Shown: piece by piece, positions 27,361 through 35,127 of the stretch | Layout of the letters: each line of letters starts with the position of its first letter | How positions within the stretch are numbered: position 1 is the stretch's first letter | From: Mucilaginibacter myungsuensis | Lineage (GTDB): Bacteria > Bacteroidota > Bacteroidia > Sphingobacteriales > Sphingobacteriaceae | Assembly: GCF_015222005.1 (NCBI RefSeq) | Contig: NZ_JADFFL010000007.1 | Coordinates: 124,001 to 188,000 of the forward strand | Direction of reading: 5' to 3' | Length of the DNA stretch: 64,000 bases | Position numbers and translations under genes: made by a program | The notes under the pieces: generated by a model | Seen by the model: only the letters and a program-made list of their open reading frames with translations | Databases searched by the model: none | What the model was told of the DNA's origin: nothing

Positions 27361-27380
27361 TGATCAGTGATCACTGATCA
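27361..27380. repeat. Perfect 20-bp GATCAGT palindrome after a stop codon
   Basis: TGATCAGTGATCACTGATCA is a perfect palindrome that begins on the base after the TAG stop of the barrel gene. It is built of TGATCAG heptamers in both orientations. Confidence 0.8.
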
Positions 27381-27501
27381 GTTGGAAATCTCACCTTATC
27401 CTGCTTGTTTTTAAAGAGGGAGATATATTTTTAAACAGATGTAGACTATGGACCGAACGTCAATTATTTAACATTGGCATCCATCAAAGTTAAATAGTGT
27501 G

Positions 27502-27509
27502 TATTTTTG
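27502..27509 (+). promoter_or_regulatory. -7 box of mqnC, nearly leaderless
   Basis: TATTTTTG matches TAnnTTTG and ends 4 bases before the mqnC ATG at 27514. A TTG lies at 27475, 24 bases upstream, longer than the usual spacer. If used, transcription would start at or next to the start codon. Confidence 0.45.
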
Positions 27510-27513
27510 TTGC

Positions 27514-28638
27514 ATGAATACGGCAGAACTATTGCAACGCGCGCTTAACTTCGACTTTTTGACACAGGAGGAAGGCGTTCATCTATATCACCACGCGTCT
27601 ACTCCCGAATTGGTTTATGTGGCCAACGAGTTACGCAAGATACAGGTGCCGCACGGCAAAGTTACCTGGCAGATAGACCGTAACGTGAACACAACAAACG
27701 TGTGTATCGCCAACTGCAAGTTCTGTAATTTTTTTCGTAGGCCGGGTCACGAGGATAGCTATATCACTGACATTGAGACTTACAAGCAAAAGATAGAGGA
27801 AACTTTCCGTTTGGGCGGCGACCAACTATTATTGCAAGGCGGCCATCACCCGAATCTTGGTTTGAAGTTCTATACTGACCTATTCAGCGAGCTTAAAGAA
27901 TTATACCCGACGCTTAAATTACACTCTTTAGGTCCACCCGAGATCGCGCACGTAGCTAAGCTGGAAGGCATGAGCCATTACGATGTGCTTAAAGCGATGA
28001 AAGAATCAGGCCTTGATTCGCTTCCCGGTGCAGGTGCCGAGATATTGAACGACCGTGTTCGCCGCTTGATATCTAAAGGCAAATGTGGTGGCAAAGAATG
28101 GCTGGACGTGATGCGCGCAGCTCATCAATTGAACCTTCCATCATCAGCAACCATGATGTTCGGCCACGTGGAGACCATCGAAGAACGCTTTGAGCATTTA
28201 GTTTGGATCCGCGAGGTGCAGTCAGAAAAACCTGAGGATCATTACGGTTTTATCGCCTTTATCCCATGGCCTTTTCAGGACGACGGCACACTGCTTAGAA
28301 AAGTTCGCGGCATCACCAACAATGTGACCGGCGACGAGTATATCCGCATGATCGCATTAAGCCGTATTATGCTGCCTAACATCAAAAACATCCAAGCATC
28401 ATGGCTGACCGTTGGTAAACAGGTAGCCCAAATGTGCTTACACGCGGGTGCTAACGACTTTGGGTCCATCATGATCGAGGAGAATGTGGTATCTGCTGCC
28501 GGTGCACCTCACCGCTTTACGGCACAAGGTATCCAGAATGCTATCCGCGAGGCTGGCTTTGAGCCGCAACTGCGTACCCAAAAGTATATCTGGCGCGATA
28601 CCCCTGCACACTTAGAAGAACAGGTGATCAACTACTAA
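27514..28638 (+). CDS. mqnC: Cyclic dehypoxanthine futalosine synthase (radical SAM)
   Basis: About 374 residues. The radical SAM cluster motif CIANCKFCNFFRRPGH (CxxxCxxC, Cys about 65, 69, 72) follows GKVTWQIDRNVNTTNVC, the MqnC-type lead-in; later GGDQLLLQGGHHP, LPGAGAEIL and IPWPFQ fit the family. MqnC cyclises dehypoxanthine futalosine in the futalosine route to menaquinone, the quinone used by Sphingobacteriaceae. The start at 27514 matches family N-termini (MNTAELLQRALNFDFL). No other mqn gene is in the window. Its stop is 6 bases from the convergent LacI gene's stop. Confidence 0.9.
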   Translation: MNTAELLQRALNFDFLTQEEGVHLYHHASTPELVYVANELRKIQVPHGKVTWQIDRNVNTTNVCIANCKFCNFFRRPGHEDSYITDIETYKQKIEETFRLGGDQLLLQGGHHPNLGLKFYTDLFSELKELYPTLKLHSLGPPEIAHVAKLEGMSHYDVLKAMKESGLDSLPGAGAEILNDRVRRLISKGKCGGKEWLDVMRAAHQLNLPSSATMMFGHVETIEERFEHLVWIREVQSEKPEDHYGFIAFIPWPFQDDGTLLRKVRGITNNVTGDEYIRMIALSRIMLPNIKNIQASWLTVGKQVAQMCLHAGANDFGSIMIEENVVSAAGAPHRFTAQGIQNAIREAGFEPQLRTQKYIWRDTPAHLEEQVINY

Positions 28639-28644
28639 GCTGAA

Positions 28645-29664
28645 TTATTTACCCGATGATGCCCTTACATTCATTATTGTGGGTACAATGATGGTTTGCT
28701 TATCGGCTAAGGATGTTTTGTTGTTCAACTTATTGAGCAATAGAGTGATCACGTTATCGGCTATCTCCTCTATTGGTTGCGCTATAGCTGTTACCGGCGG
28801 AGTATAAAGTTGGAACACATCGTAATCGTCAAAAGATATCACCGCCAGATCATCGGGTACAGATATACCAAGCCTTTTAAACACTTTTAAACCGCAAACC
28901 CCAACGTGGTTGGTGCCGAACAGCACCGCATCAAGGCGTTTATGGTTTTCGTTGATATACTCGAATATCGGCTCGATGATCAGATCCTCGTTCTGCTGAA
29001 ATTTTACCTGTTTGATATTGGTTTTCAATCCAGCCTCGGCAATGGCTTGCTCATAACCAGCCAAACGATCATTCATTTGGGTCTGCTCTGACGAGAAAGT
29101 TACGAAAGCGATATCCTTATATCCCTGTTTGATAAGTACCTGCGTGGCTTTAAAAGTACTTGCCTTATTGTCGATCACTACGTGGTCGGTGTCTACGTTC
29201 GGCAAATAACGATCGAACATCACTACCGGTAAATTATTTTTAAGCAGATCGTTAACGTCCTCCTCGATGCCCTCAGGCGGGGCCATAATATAGCCATCCA
29301 CATGCCTGTCGCGGAACATCTGGATCAGATCTTTGGTCTTGTTGGTATCGTTATCGGTACTGCAATAGATGATCTTATAGCCGTTCTTGTAAGCGCGGTC
29401 CTCTATCAAACGGGCTATGGCCGCAAAGAAAGGGTTAGAGATATCCTCCACCATCAAACCGATGATATTTGATTTGCCCGTGCGCAAACTCTTAGCCAGC
29501 GAATTAGGTTTATAGCCTACCTCCTCTACAAACTTCATCACCCGGGCCACCAGTTCCTCACTGATTCGTTTCTCCGCAGCACGACCGTTCAGGATGAACG
29601 ATACCGAGGTTTTAGATATATTCAGCGAGTTGGCAATATCAACTATCGATAACTTTTTCTTCAC
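28645..29664 (-). CDS. LacI-family transcription regulator
   Basis: 339 residues. The N-terminal DNA-binding domain is complete: helix-turn-helix SIVDIANSLNISKTSVSFILNG and the hinge helix KPNSLAKSLRTGKSNIIG that inserts at a central CG of the operator. The rest is a periplasmic-binding-like sensor domain (GLMVEDISNPFFAAIARLIEDRAYKNGY ... VISFDDYDVFQLYTPPVTAI). It lies 57 bases downstream of the FucP-type transporter gene on the same strand. A repeated CG-centred motif upstream of the transporter and the nearby glycan operons is the likely operator. Effector sugar unknown. Confidence 0.92.
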   Translation of the reverse strand: MKKKLSIVDIANSLNISKTSVSFILNGRAAEKRISEELVARVMKFVEEVGYKPNSLAKSLRTGKSNIIGLMVEDISNPFFAAIARLIEDRAYKNGYKIIYCSTDNDTNKTKDLIQMFRDRHVDGYIMAPPEGIEEDVNDLLKNNLPVVMFDRYLPNVDTDHVVIDNKASTFKATQVLIKQGYKDIAFVTFSSEQTQMNDRLAGYEQAIAEAGLKTNIKQVKFQQNEDLIIEPIFEYINENHKRLDAVLFGTNHVGVCGLKVFKRLGISVPDDLAVISFDDYDVFQLYTPPVTAIAQPIEEIADNVITLLLNKLNNKTSLADKQTIIVPTIMNVRASSGK

Positions 29665-29721
29665 GATGTAATAATACTTAATTAAAATTTATCAATGTCA
29701 AACGGCAACGCTTTTCGTCTG

Positions 29722-30966
29722 TTATTTCGGCTTCAGCGCGCCTATTTTTGCGCGGGTTACATAGTATCCAAAAACAAAGATAACCAAGTAACAAATAATG
29801 GGCAGGAAATAGGCCGTAGCCACATGCTTATCTGCCACGATACCCATTAACGGTGGGAACACCGCGCCGCCCACAACACCCATCACAATAAAGGATGCGC
29901 CCTGCTCAGTATGCCGCCCCAGGTTTTTCAACCCCAAACTAAATATCGTAGGGAACATAATGCTAAAGAAAAAGTTGACCATCAGCAAAGCCACAAACGA
30001 TACTACTCCTGCTCCCTGAGCCACGATCACACACATCACCACATTCCCGATAGCAAATGCCGAAAGCAACTTACTTGGCGCAATGTAACGCATCAAAAAC
30101 GTCCCTGCAAAACGGCCGACCATCATCATGGCGATACTCAGCGAAAAATAGTAGCTGGCCCGCTCATCCGTCAAGCCCATGATCTCGCGACCGTAATTGA
30201 TAAAGAACGCCCAGGTACCGCCCTGCGCAGCCACGTTGAAAAACTGCGCTACTATCGCAAATATAAAGTGCTTATGGCTAAATAGTTTCTTATCAGCAAT
30301 CGGCTCTGCTCCTACAGCATATGTATCTGTAGCAACCGTATGCGGGTTATGCAACTCCGGCACTTTAACGAACGAAAAAGCGATAGCGATAACCGTGATC
30401 ACCAAACCTATAGTGATGTAAAGGTATTTGACCGATACCAGATCTGCCGTATGCGCATGCTCGGCCCTGAGGATGAAATACCCGCCTATCAGCGGACCGA
30501 TAACACCACCCAACCCGTTAAAGGCCTGCGCAAAATTGATGCGCTGATCACTCGTTTCCTGCGGACCGAGGGCGGCCATAAATGGGTGCGCTACGGCCTC
30601 TAACGTAGCCAAACCGCAAGCCAACACGAACAACGCCAACCTGAACTGCCCGAATGATCCTGCATTAGCTGCCGGAATGAACAGGAAAGCGCCTATAGCG
30701 TATAACAACAACCCCAGCTGTACGCCGCGTTTATAGCCAAAATACTTCATGAACAAACCTGCCGGGATGCCCATCACCGCGTAAGCCCCGAAGATAGAGA
30801 ACTGCACATACCCTGAAGCCGCCTTACTGATATGCAGCACATTCTGAAAATGCTTATTCAGTACATCGCCCATGGTGATGGCCACGCCCCACAACAGGAA
30901 CAGCGATGTAACGAAACATAAAACAAGGGTGTACCTTTTCTCGGTAAATTTTGGCTCGGCGCTCAC
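29722..30966 (-). CDS. FucP-type sugar:H+ symporter (MFS)
   Basis: 414 residues with 12 hydrophobic helices. The N-terminus VLCFVTSLFLLWGVAITMGDVLNKHFQ and the segments GYVQFSIFGAYAVMGIPAGLFMKYFGYKRG and GPLIGGYF fit the FHS family (L-fucose, glucose/galactose permeases). It brings a monosaccharide across the inner membrane. Between it and the LacI gene are 57 bases, so they likely share a transcript. An operator-like site (31012-31031) lies 46 bases upstream of its start. The sugar could be mannose or fucose; sequence alone does not say. Confidence 0.88.
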   Translation of the reverse strand: MSAEPKFTEKRYTLVLCFVTSLFLLWGVAITMGDVLNKHFQNVLHISKAASGYVQFSIFGAYAVMGIPAGLFMKYFGYKRGVQLGLLLYAIGAFLFIPAANAGSFGQFRLALFVLACGLATLEAVAHPFMAALGPQETSDQRINFAQAFNGLGGVIGPLIGGYFILRAEHAHTADLVSVKYLYITIGLVITVIAIAFSFVKVPELHNPHTVATDTYAVGAEPIADKKLFSHKHFIFAIVAQFFNVAAQGGTWAFFINYGREIMGLTDERASYYFSLSIAMMMVGRFAGTFLMRYIAPSKLLSAFAIGNVVMCVIVAQGAGVVSFVALLMVNFFFSIMFPTIFSLGLKNLGRHTEQGASFIVMGVVGGAVFPPLMGIVADKHVATAYFLPIICYLVIFVFGYYVTRAKIGALKPK

Positions 30967-31011
30967 TTGATCTGCACTTGTAAATTGGTGAGCTAAATGT
31001 AACAGATCATC

Positions 31012-31031
31012 TTGCTAAATCGACTTAATTT
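31012..31031 (-). promoter_or_regulatory. Operator-like site O1 upstream of the sugar transporter
   Basis: Minus strand reads AAATTAAGTCGATTTAGCAA. It shares the core TCGATTTAGCAA, with a central CG, with five sites upstream of the glycan operons. A TACATTTA box, close to TAnnTTTG, lies 10 bases closer to the gene (30994-31001). Confidence 0.6.
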
Positions 31032-31087
31032 GAAAATTTGATACTACTTTTTATTTCTAATTAATATTTTATCCAGGCTACAACCTT

Positions 31088-31930
31088 TTGTGGTGGAAAT
31101 GGTTCTTTGATCAGCATCATTTATTAAGTCGACAACACGTGAACCCTACTCTATTTATACTCCTTGAAGCGGCCAAGCCGCCGGCAGAAGAAAACATAAA
31201 GATCGGTGAGATCCTTGCCCCTATCTTAAGTGGCTTGGCATTCACGCTTTCAGCGGCCGCATTCATTTTTACTGTGATCATTCAGTTGAAAGAACGCAAA
31301 CGTAATCTTCGTCAAACCTTAAGTACTTCGCTCAGTGATATAGCCCGCATTAACGTGGATGTATCTAAACTGAAGAATGAAGTTGAGGACGGTGACGCCG
31401 GCGTGATCAAAATGCTTAAAAGCTATAACGCGCAACGTGGCACGCTGGCCTCTAACGCCGATTTTCTGATCAAAGAAAACGAGAAACTGATCACCGATTC
31501 GGACTGCCAGTTGATGGCATTTACTTACGATGACCTGGGCGACACCCGCAAAGCAAAAGAGTATTGGCAACAAGCTATAGACCGTTCGGACACCCCTGCG
31601 CAAAAACACCTGCATCAAAGAGATTATGCGGCTTTTCTTTATAGCAATAACGAAGAAAAAGAGGGTCGCGATCTATTTGAAGCATCATTGAATGGCCGAC
31701 TGAATGAAACTGATAACGAATTACGCTACCTTTCTGAAACTTATTTGATCTGGGCTAAATTGGAACGCAATTTTGATGACCAGGGCGAGTTTGATCGACT
31801 AATGGACCGGGCAAAAGAACAATGCCACAAGATAAAACACAAAGGCAAACAAAAAGAAATGGGCCGGCTGATAGAACAAACCATCAACCCGCCCATAAAA
31901 AAAGAGAAGCAGGGAAGCGAAAAGGAATAA
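31088..31930 (+). CDS. Single-pass membrane protein with helical repeat domain
   Basis: Up to 280 residues. Starts are weak: TTG at 31088 or GTG at 31139; no ATG precedes the membrane helix. The helix (ILAPILSGLAFTLSAAAFIFTVIIQL) is followed by a basic stop-transfer stretch (KERKRNLRQ), a coiled-coil-like region and TPR-like helices (MAFTYDDLGDTRKAKEYWQQAIDRSDT, then YLSETYLIWAKLERNFDDQGEFDRLMDRA). The soluble part is probably cytosolic. It diverges from the FucP-type gene and converges on the SGNH gene. No function recognised. Confidence 0.65.
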   Translation: MWWKWFFDQHHLLSRQHVNPTLFILLEAAKPPAEENIKIGEILAPILSGLAFTLSAAAFIFTVIIQLKERKRNLRQTLSTSLSDIARINVDVSKLKNEVEDGDAGVIKMLKSYNAQRGTLASNADFLIKENEKLITDSDCQLMAFTYDDLGDTRKAKEYWQQAIDRSDTPAQKHLHQRDYAAFLYSNNEEKEGRDLFEASLNGRLNETDNELRYLSETYLIWAKLERNFDDQGEFDRLMDRAKEQCHKIKHKGKQKEMGRLIEQTINPPIKKEKQGSEKE

Positions 31931-31957
31931 CAATCCTTCTTCGCCTGCAGAACTTTG

Positions 31958-32626
31958 TTATTTAGCGTAGATCACTTTTGCCATCTCATCAGCAACCAAT
32001 TTGTTACCGGCATCGTTCAGGTGAACACCATCGCTGGTCAGCACACCACGGTCAGCATTTTTAGGATTGTTAGCCAAAGCATACTCGTGGAAGATCTTGC
32101 GCAGATCGATCAGTTTGCAATTGTTAGATGCAGCCAAGTCACGGATAAACTGGGCATATTTGTTCAGATCGCCGTCCATATCATTAGTATAATCGGTCTT
32201 TTCACCGATAGCTGCGGGGGTTACCAGCGCAACCTTGATATTTTTAGCCTGAAACTTTTTGATCAGCGCGGTATAGAACTTTACAAATTTATCAGGATCG
32301 GTACCGGTAAGTGATGTGCGTTTGTGCCAAACATCATTCACACCTACCCAGATCACCACCTGATCCGGCTCTTTGCTAAGCACGTCCTCTTCAAAACGTA
32401 AATACAGATCGTAGATCTTATTACCGCCAATGCCCGCGCCAAATAGTTCGTAATCGCCGGTCTTTTGCTTGGCAACCAGATCATCTTTTAAGAGAGTAAT
32501 AAACCCCTTTGGACCAACGGCCGCCTGGGTAATAGAATCGCCAAAGAAGACGATCTTAGTTGGTTTAACGATCTTAAAAGCGGTGAAGGCTATTGCTGCC
32601 ACTAACAGTAGTATAACTTTTTTCAT
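31958..32626 (-). CDS. SGNH/GDSL hydrolase (small, exported)
   Basis: 222 residues with an N-terminal hydrophobic leader (MKKVILLLVAAIAFTAFKIV). The SGNH blocks are visible: block I FFGDSITQ (nucleophile Ser), block III GVNDVW and block V SDGVHLND (Asp-x-x-His). Such enzymes remove acetyl or other acyl groups from glycans or lipids. Last gene of the long Sus operon, 20 bases after the DUF4185-like gene, so a carbohydrate esterase role is inferred. Confidence 0.85.
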   Translation of the reverse strand: MKKVILLLVAAIAFTAFKIVKPTKIVFFGDSITQAAVGPKGFITLLKDDLVAKQKTGDYELFGAGIGGNKIYDLYLRFEEDVLSKEPDQVVIWVGVNDVWHKRTSLTGTDPDKFVKFYTALIKKFQAKNIKVALVTPAAIGEKTDYTNDMDGDLNKYAQFIRDLAASNNCKLIDLRKIFHEYALANNPKNADRGVLTSDGVHLNDAGNKLVADEMAKVIYAK

Positions 32627-32646
32627 ATCTCAGTTTATTGGTTTTG

Positions 32647-33828
32647 TTATTTAAATTTTAGTTTGATAAATCGCGGTCGGTACAATTGTGGATCAGTTGC
32701 TAGATCCTTGTCAAATTCGGCTGAGTTGATATTGTATGATATCAGCAACTCACCAGGTTTTGACAGACTTGGATGCGCTTTAGCATTGTAAACCAAATAG
32801 GTTTTCTTAAGCAGGTCCTTACTGCAATCCCATATCTTAATGGGCGGCCCGAAAGGCCCATAAGGGGTTTTACCGATACGCAGACCGATATCTTTGCTCA
32901 TCCCTGCTATTTGGTAAATGAGTGCATAACGCCCATCAGGCATCGCGGTAACACTTAATTCGTTAGATACCCAATCGGCTACCTTTTCGGCCTTGTTCAT
33001 TTCGTTTGACCAGGTCTTTCCGTCCCAAAAGGTCCATTTATCAAACTGCTCAAATTCTTTTGGTAGCACACGACTAACCAGCAGGTTTTTGGTTTTGTTG
33101 TCGACACCATACACATAAATATAGCCATCCGGGGCAGGTGCACCGGCGGTTTTTGTATTCACATAAATGCCCGCCCCGAACGACCCCAAAGCATCCTTAT
33201 CATGAAAGATAAAGAACGGAGTATCCATTTGTTGTTGCTGGCCTACGTACGGTGGTTTAGCGTTTTGCGGTATCTTAATGAGCGTATTACCCACCTCACG
33301 GAAACCAAATGGCCCGTCAGCCATATTGCGCACCCGGTAACCAAAGATGTAAATGCTGTTGTTCAATTCCTGGTTAACAAAGCCGTCGCCAAGCCAATAG
33401 TAATCGTTCTTTTCCGTCTTGGGTGTGCGGGGGATGAAGACAGACTCAGCATAGCCTTCTTTATCCTTATCCCAATAAAAATCCATCTTTCCCTCGGCGC
33501 TGCTGCCACTCAGTTCTGCAACCGAATTGTGTATCATTTTAAAGCCCGGCACCAGCGTATTATCGCGCACCTGCCCTACCATGGTATCGCTGAACAAGAA
33601 CAAGATCTTATCAGTAGCCGATGCCTGCTTATGCTCCACACCATTCAGCGGTATCGTGTAAATACCATCACCACCGAACCAGCCGTTATCGCGTTTCAGC
33701 AAAGCCGACCATTCAGGGGCTTCTTCAACCGTGTATTTAAGCGTAGTAAGATCGGTAACCTTTTGCTTTTTTTGAGCTGTAACGCTCAACGTAATGCCCA
33801 GAAATAAAACCGTGGCAAGTTGTTTCAT
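32647..33828 (-). CDS. DUF4185/DUF5005-like exported beta-propeller protein
   Basis: 393 residues with signal peptide (about 1-18, ending TAQ). Repeated beta-strand blocks with aromatic and Asp/Gly turns (NGWFGGDGIYTIPL, DKILFLFSDTMVGQV, IYIFGYRVRN, GYIYVYGVDN, GRYALIYQIAGMSKDIGLRIGKTPYGPFG) are those of a five-bladed propeller as in glycoside hydrolases of clans F/J and DUF4185. No catalytic residues can be assigned. Position in the Sus operon between Lgt-like and SGNH genes supports a carbohydrate role. Confidence 0.65.
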   Translation of the reverse strand: MKQLATVLFLGITLSVTAQKKQKVTDLTTLKYTVEEAPEWSALLKRDNGWFGGDGIYTIPLNGVEHKQASATDKILFLFSDTMVGQVRDNTLVPGFKMIHNSVAELSGSSAEGKMDFYWDKDKEGYAESVFIPRTPKTEKNDYYWLGDGFVNQELNNSIYIFGYRVRNMADGPFGFREVGNTLIKIPQNAKPPYVGQQQQMDTPFFIFHDKDALGSFGAGIYVNTKTAGAPAPDGYIYVYGVDNKTKNLLVSRVLPKEFEQFDKWTFWDGKTWSNEMNKAEKVADWVSNELSVTAMPDGRYALIYQIAGMSKDIGLRIGKTPYGPFGPPIKIWDCSKDLLKKTYLVYNAKAHPSLSKPGELLISYNINSAEFDKDLATDPQLYRPRFIKLKFK

Positions 33829-33852
33829 GATGATATTGCAGATGGTATTTTA

Positions 33853-35013
33853 TTAGTTTACGCGGTGGTTCTTCCGTGTTGTAAGTATATAAATAATTCC
33901 TGTAATTCCGCCGGTAATAAACAAAACAGCTATCAATTCGGCTTGGGTAAAGGCCATAGCCAAAAAGTAATGTTTATCGGTGATCCGTATCTGTTCTATC
34001 AGGTAACGTTCGATGCCGTTGAGTATCAGATACAGGTAAAACATCAGCCCCGGAATGGTTATCTGCCGACGGAACGCCCACATCAACCCGAACAAGATCA
34101 GGCAAACGGCAGCCTCGTAAAACGAAGTCGGGTAAACACCACGCGCTAAGATCATGCAATGTTCACCTATGCAACTATCGATCGGCACTCCTGCATCGAT
34201 AGCGTTGTGCGGAAAACGGAACGACCACATCCAGTCGGGCAACCAGCCCAGCCATCCGGGTTTAATACTGCTGTTGATGATCCCCCAATCACCATCGCCC
34301 GACAAATGGCAGCCGATCCTCCCAACCGCATAGGCCAGCATCATCCCCGGTGAACCGATATCTGCCAGATGGATCAGTTTCATCCCTTTTTTTTGGCAGA
34401 TGTACAAATAGGTCAGCGCGCCAAAAACCAAGCCGCCGTAAAAGTTAAACCCATCACGCGAAAGGATCATTTCTACCGGATCGGCAACCAGTGCCTCGTG
34501 ATGCTCTACCACATCAAAAAGCTTGGCACCTATAAATCCAACAAAACCAAGGGCGAAGACCAGGTATCCTGTCAGCTCGTAAGGGTGAAGCAGTTTAGCT
34601 ATAATTTTAGGTTCAGGGAGTTGCTGTTTCTTGCGGTCGGTGTATATCCAATAAACAAAAGCAGCACCCGATAAGATCCCGGCCGGCCAATTACCTTGCG
34701 CCGAAAAAAGGAATTTGACCGGATCATTCAAAAACATTTGATGATGTAATACCGCAGCAACTACCTTATAACCAAAAACAAAACCCAGCAGTCCGTTAAC
34801 TAACAGCTCTAACCATGATGCAGGCATGCCGGTCAGCTCTTTCTCGATATAGGGATGTATCCGGCCATCGGCCTCTTTTCGTTTAAACTCGGCCCTGAAG
34901 ACAAAGTAGGGCAATACAAAAGCCAGCGCTACAAAAAAACCAAAGGTTTGCACCGGGATAGGTATCCGTACGTTAAAAAGATATTCAAAAATATTTGATA
35001 GCGTGGGGAACAT
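33853..35013 (-). CDS. Prolipoprotein diacylglyceryl transferase (Lgt) family paralogue
   Basis: 386 residues with about seven to eight membrane helices. Lgt-type signatures are RDGFNFYGGLVFG, AYAVGRIGCHLSGDGDWG, VYPTSFYEA and NGIERYLIEQIR. Compared with E. coli Lgt as I recall it, the HGG motif reads YGG (His103 to Tyr) and the GRIGNF motif reads GRIGCH (Asn146 to Cys), while the Arg of GRIG and the later Arg/Glu pair are kept. So it is a divergent Bacteroidota subfamily and may not be the housekeeping Lgt. It sits inside the Sus operon, 24 bases upstream of the DUF4185-like gene and 114 bases after a SusC gene, with a hairpin between. Confidence 0.75.
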   Translation of the reverse strand: MFPTLSNIFEYLFNVRIPIPVQTFGFFVALAFVLPYFVFRAEFKRKEADGRIHPYIEKELTGMPASWLELLVNGLLGFVFGYKVVAAVLHHQMFLNDPVKFLFSAQGNWPAGILSGAAFVYWIYTDRKKQQLPEPKIIAKLLHPYELTGYLVFALGFVGFIGAKLFDVVEHHEALVADPVEMILSRDGFNFYGGLVFGALTYLYICQKKGMKLIHLADIGSPGMMLAYAVGRIGCHLSGDGDWGIINSSIKPGWLGWLPDWMWSFRFPHNAIDAGVPIDSCIGEHCMILARGVYPTSFYEAAVCLILFGLMWAFRRQITIPGLMFYLYLILNGIERYLIEQIRITDKHYFLAMAFTQAELIAVLFITGGITGIIYILTTRKNHRVN

Positions 35014-35068
35014 TCTTTGATCTGATAGCCTGATGGCAATTTAACAAGTCTGCACAGAAAAAACGCAA

Positions 35069-35101
35069 AGGACACAAAGACCTTTAAAGTCTTTGTGCCC
35101 T
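35069..35101. terminator. Hairpin between SusC and Lgt-like genes
   Basis: AGGACACAAAGAC (35069-35081) pairs with GTCTTTGTGCCCT (35089-35101) with one mismatch and a 7-base loop. On the minus strand it follows the SusC stop codon. It could end or reduce transcription into the Lgt-like gene. Confidence 0.6.
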
Positions 35102-35127
35102 CTGCAAAATTTTAGGTTTAACTCAGA

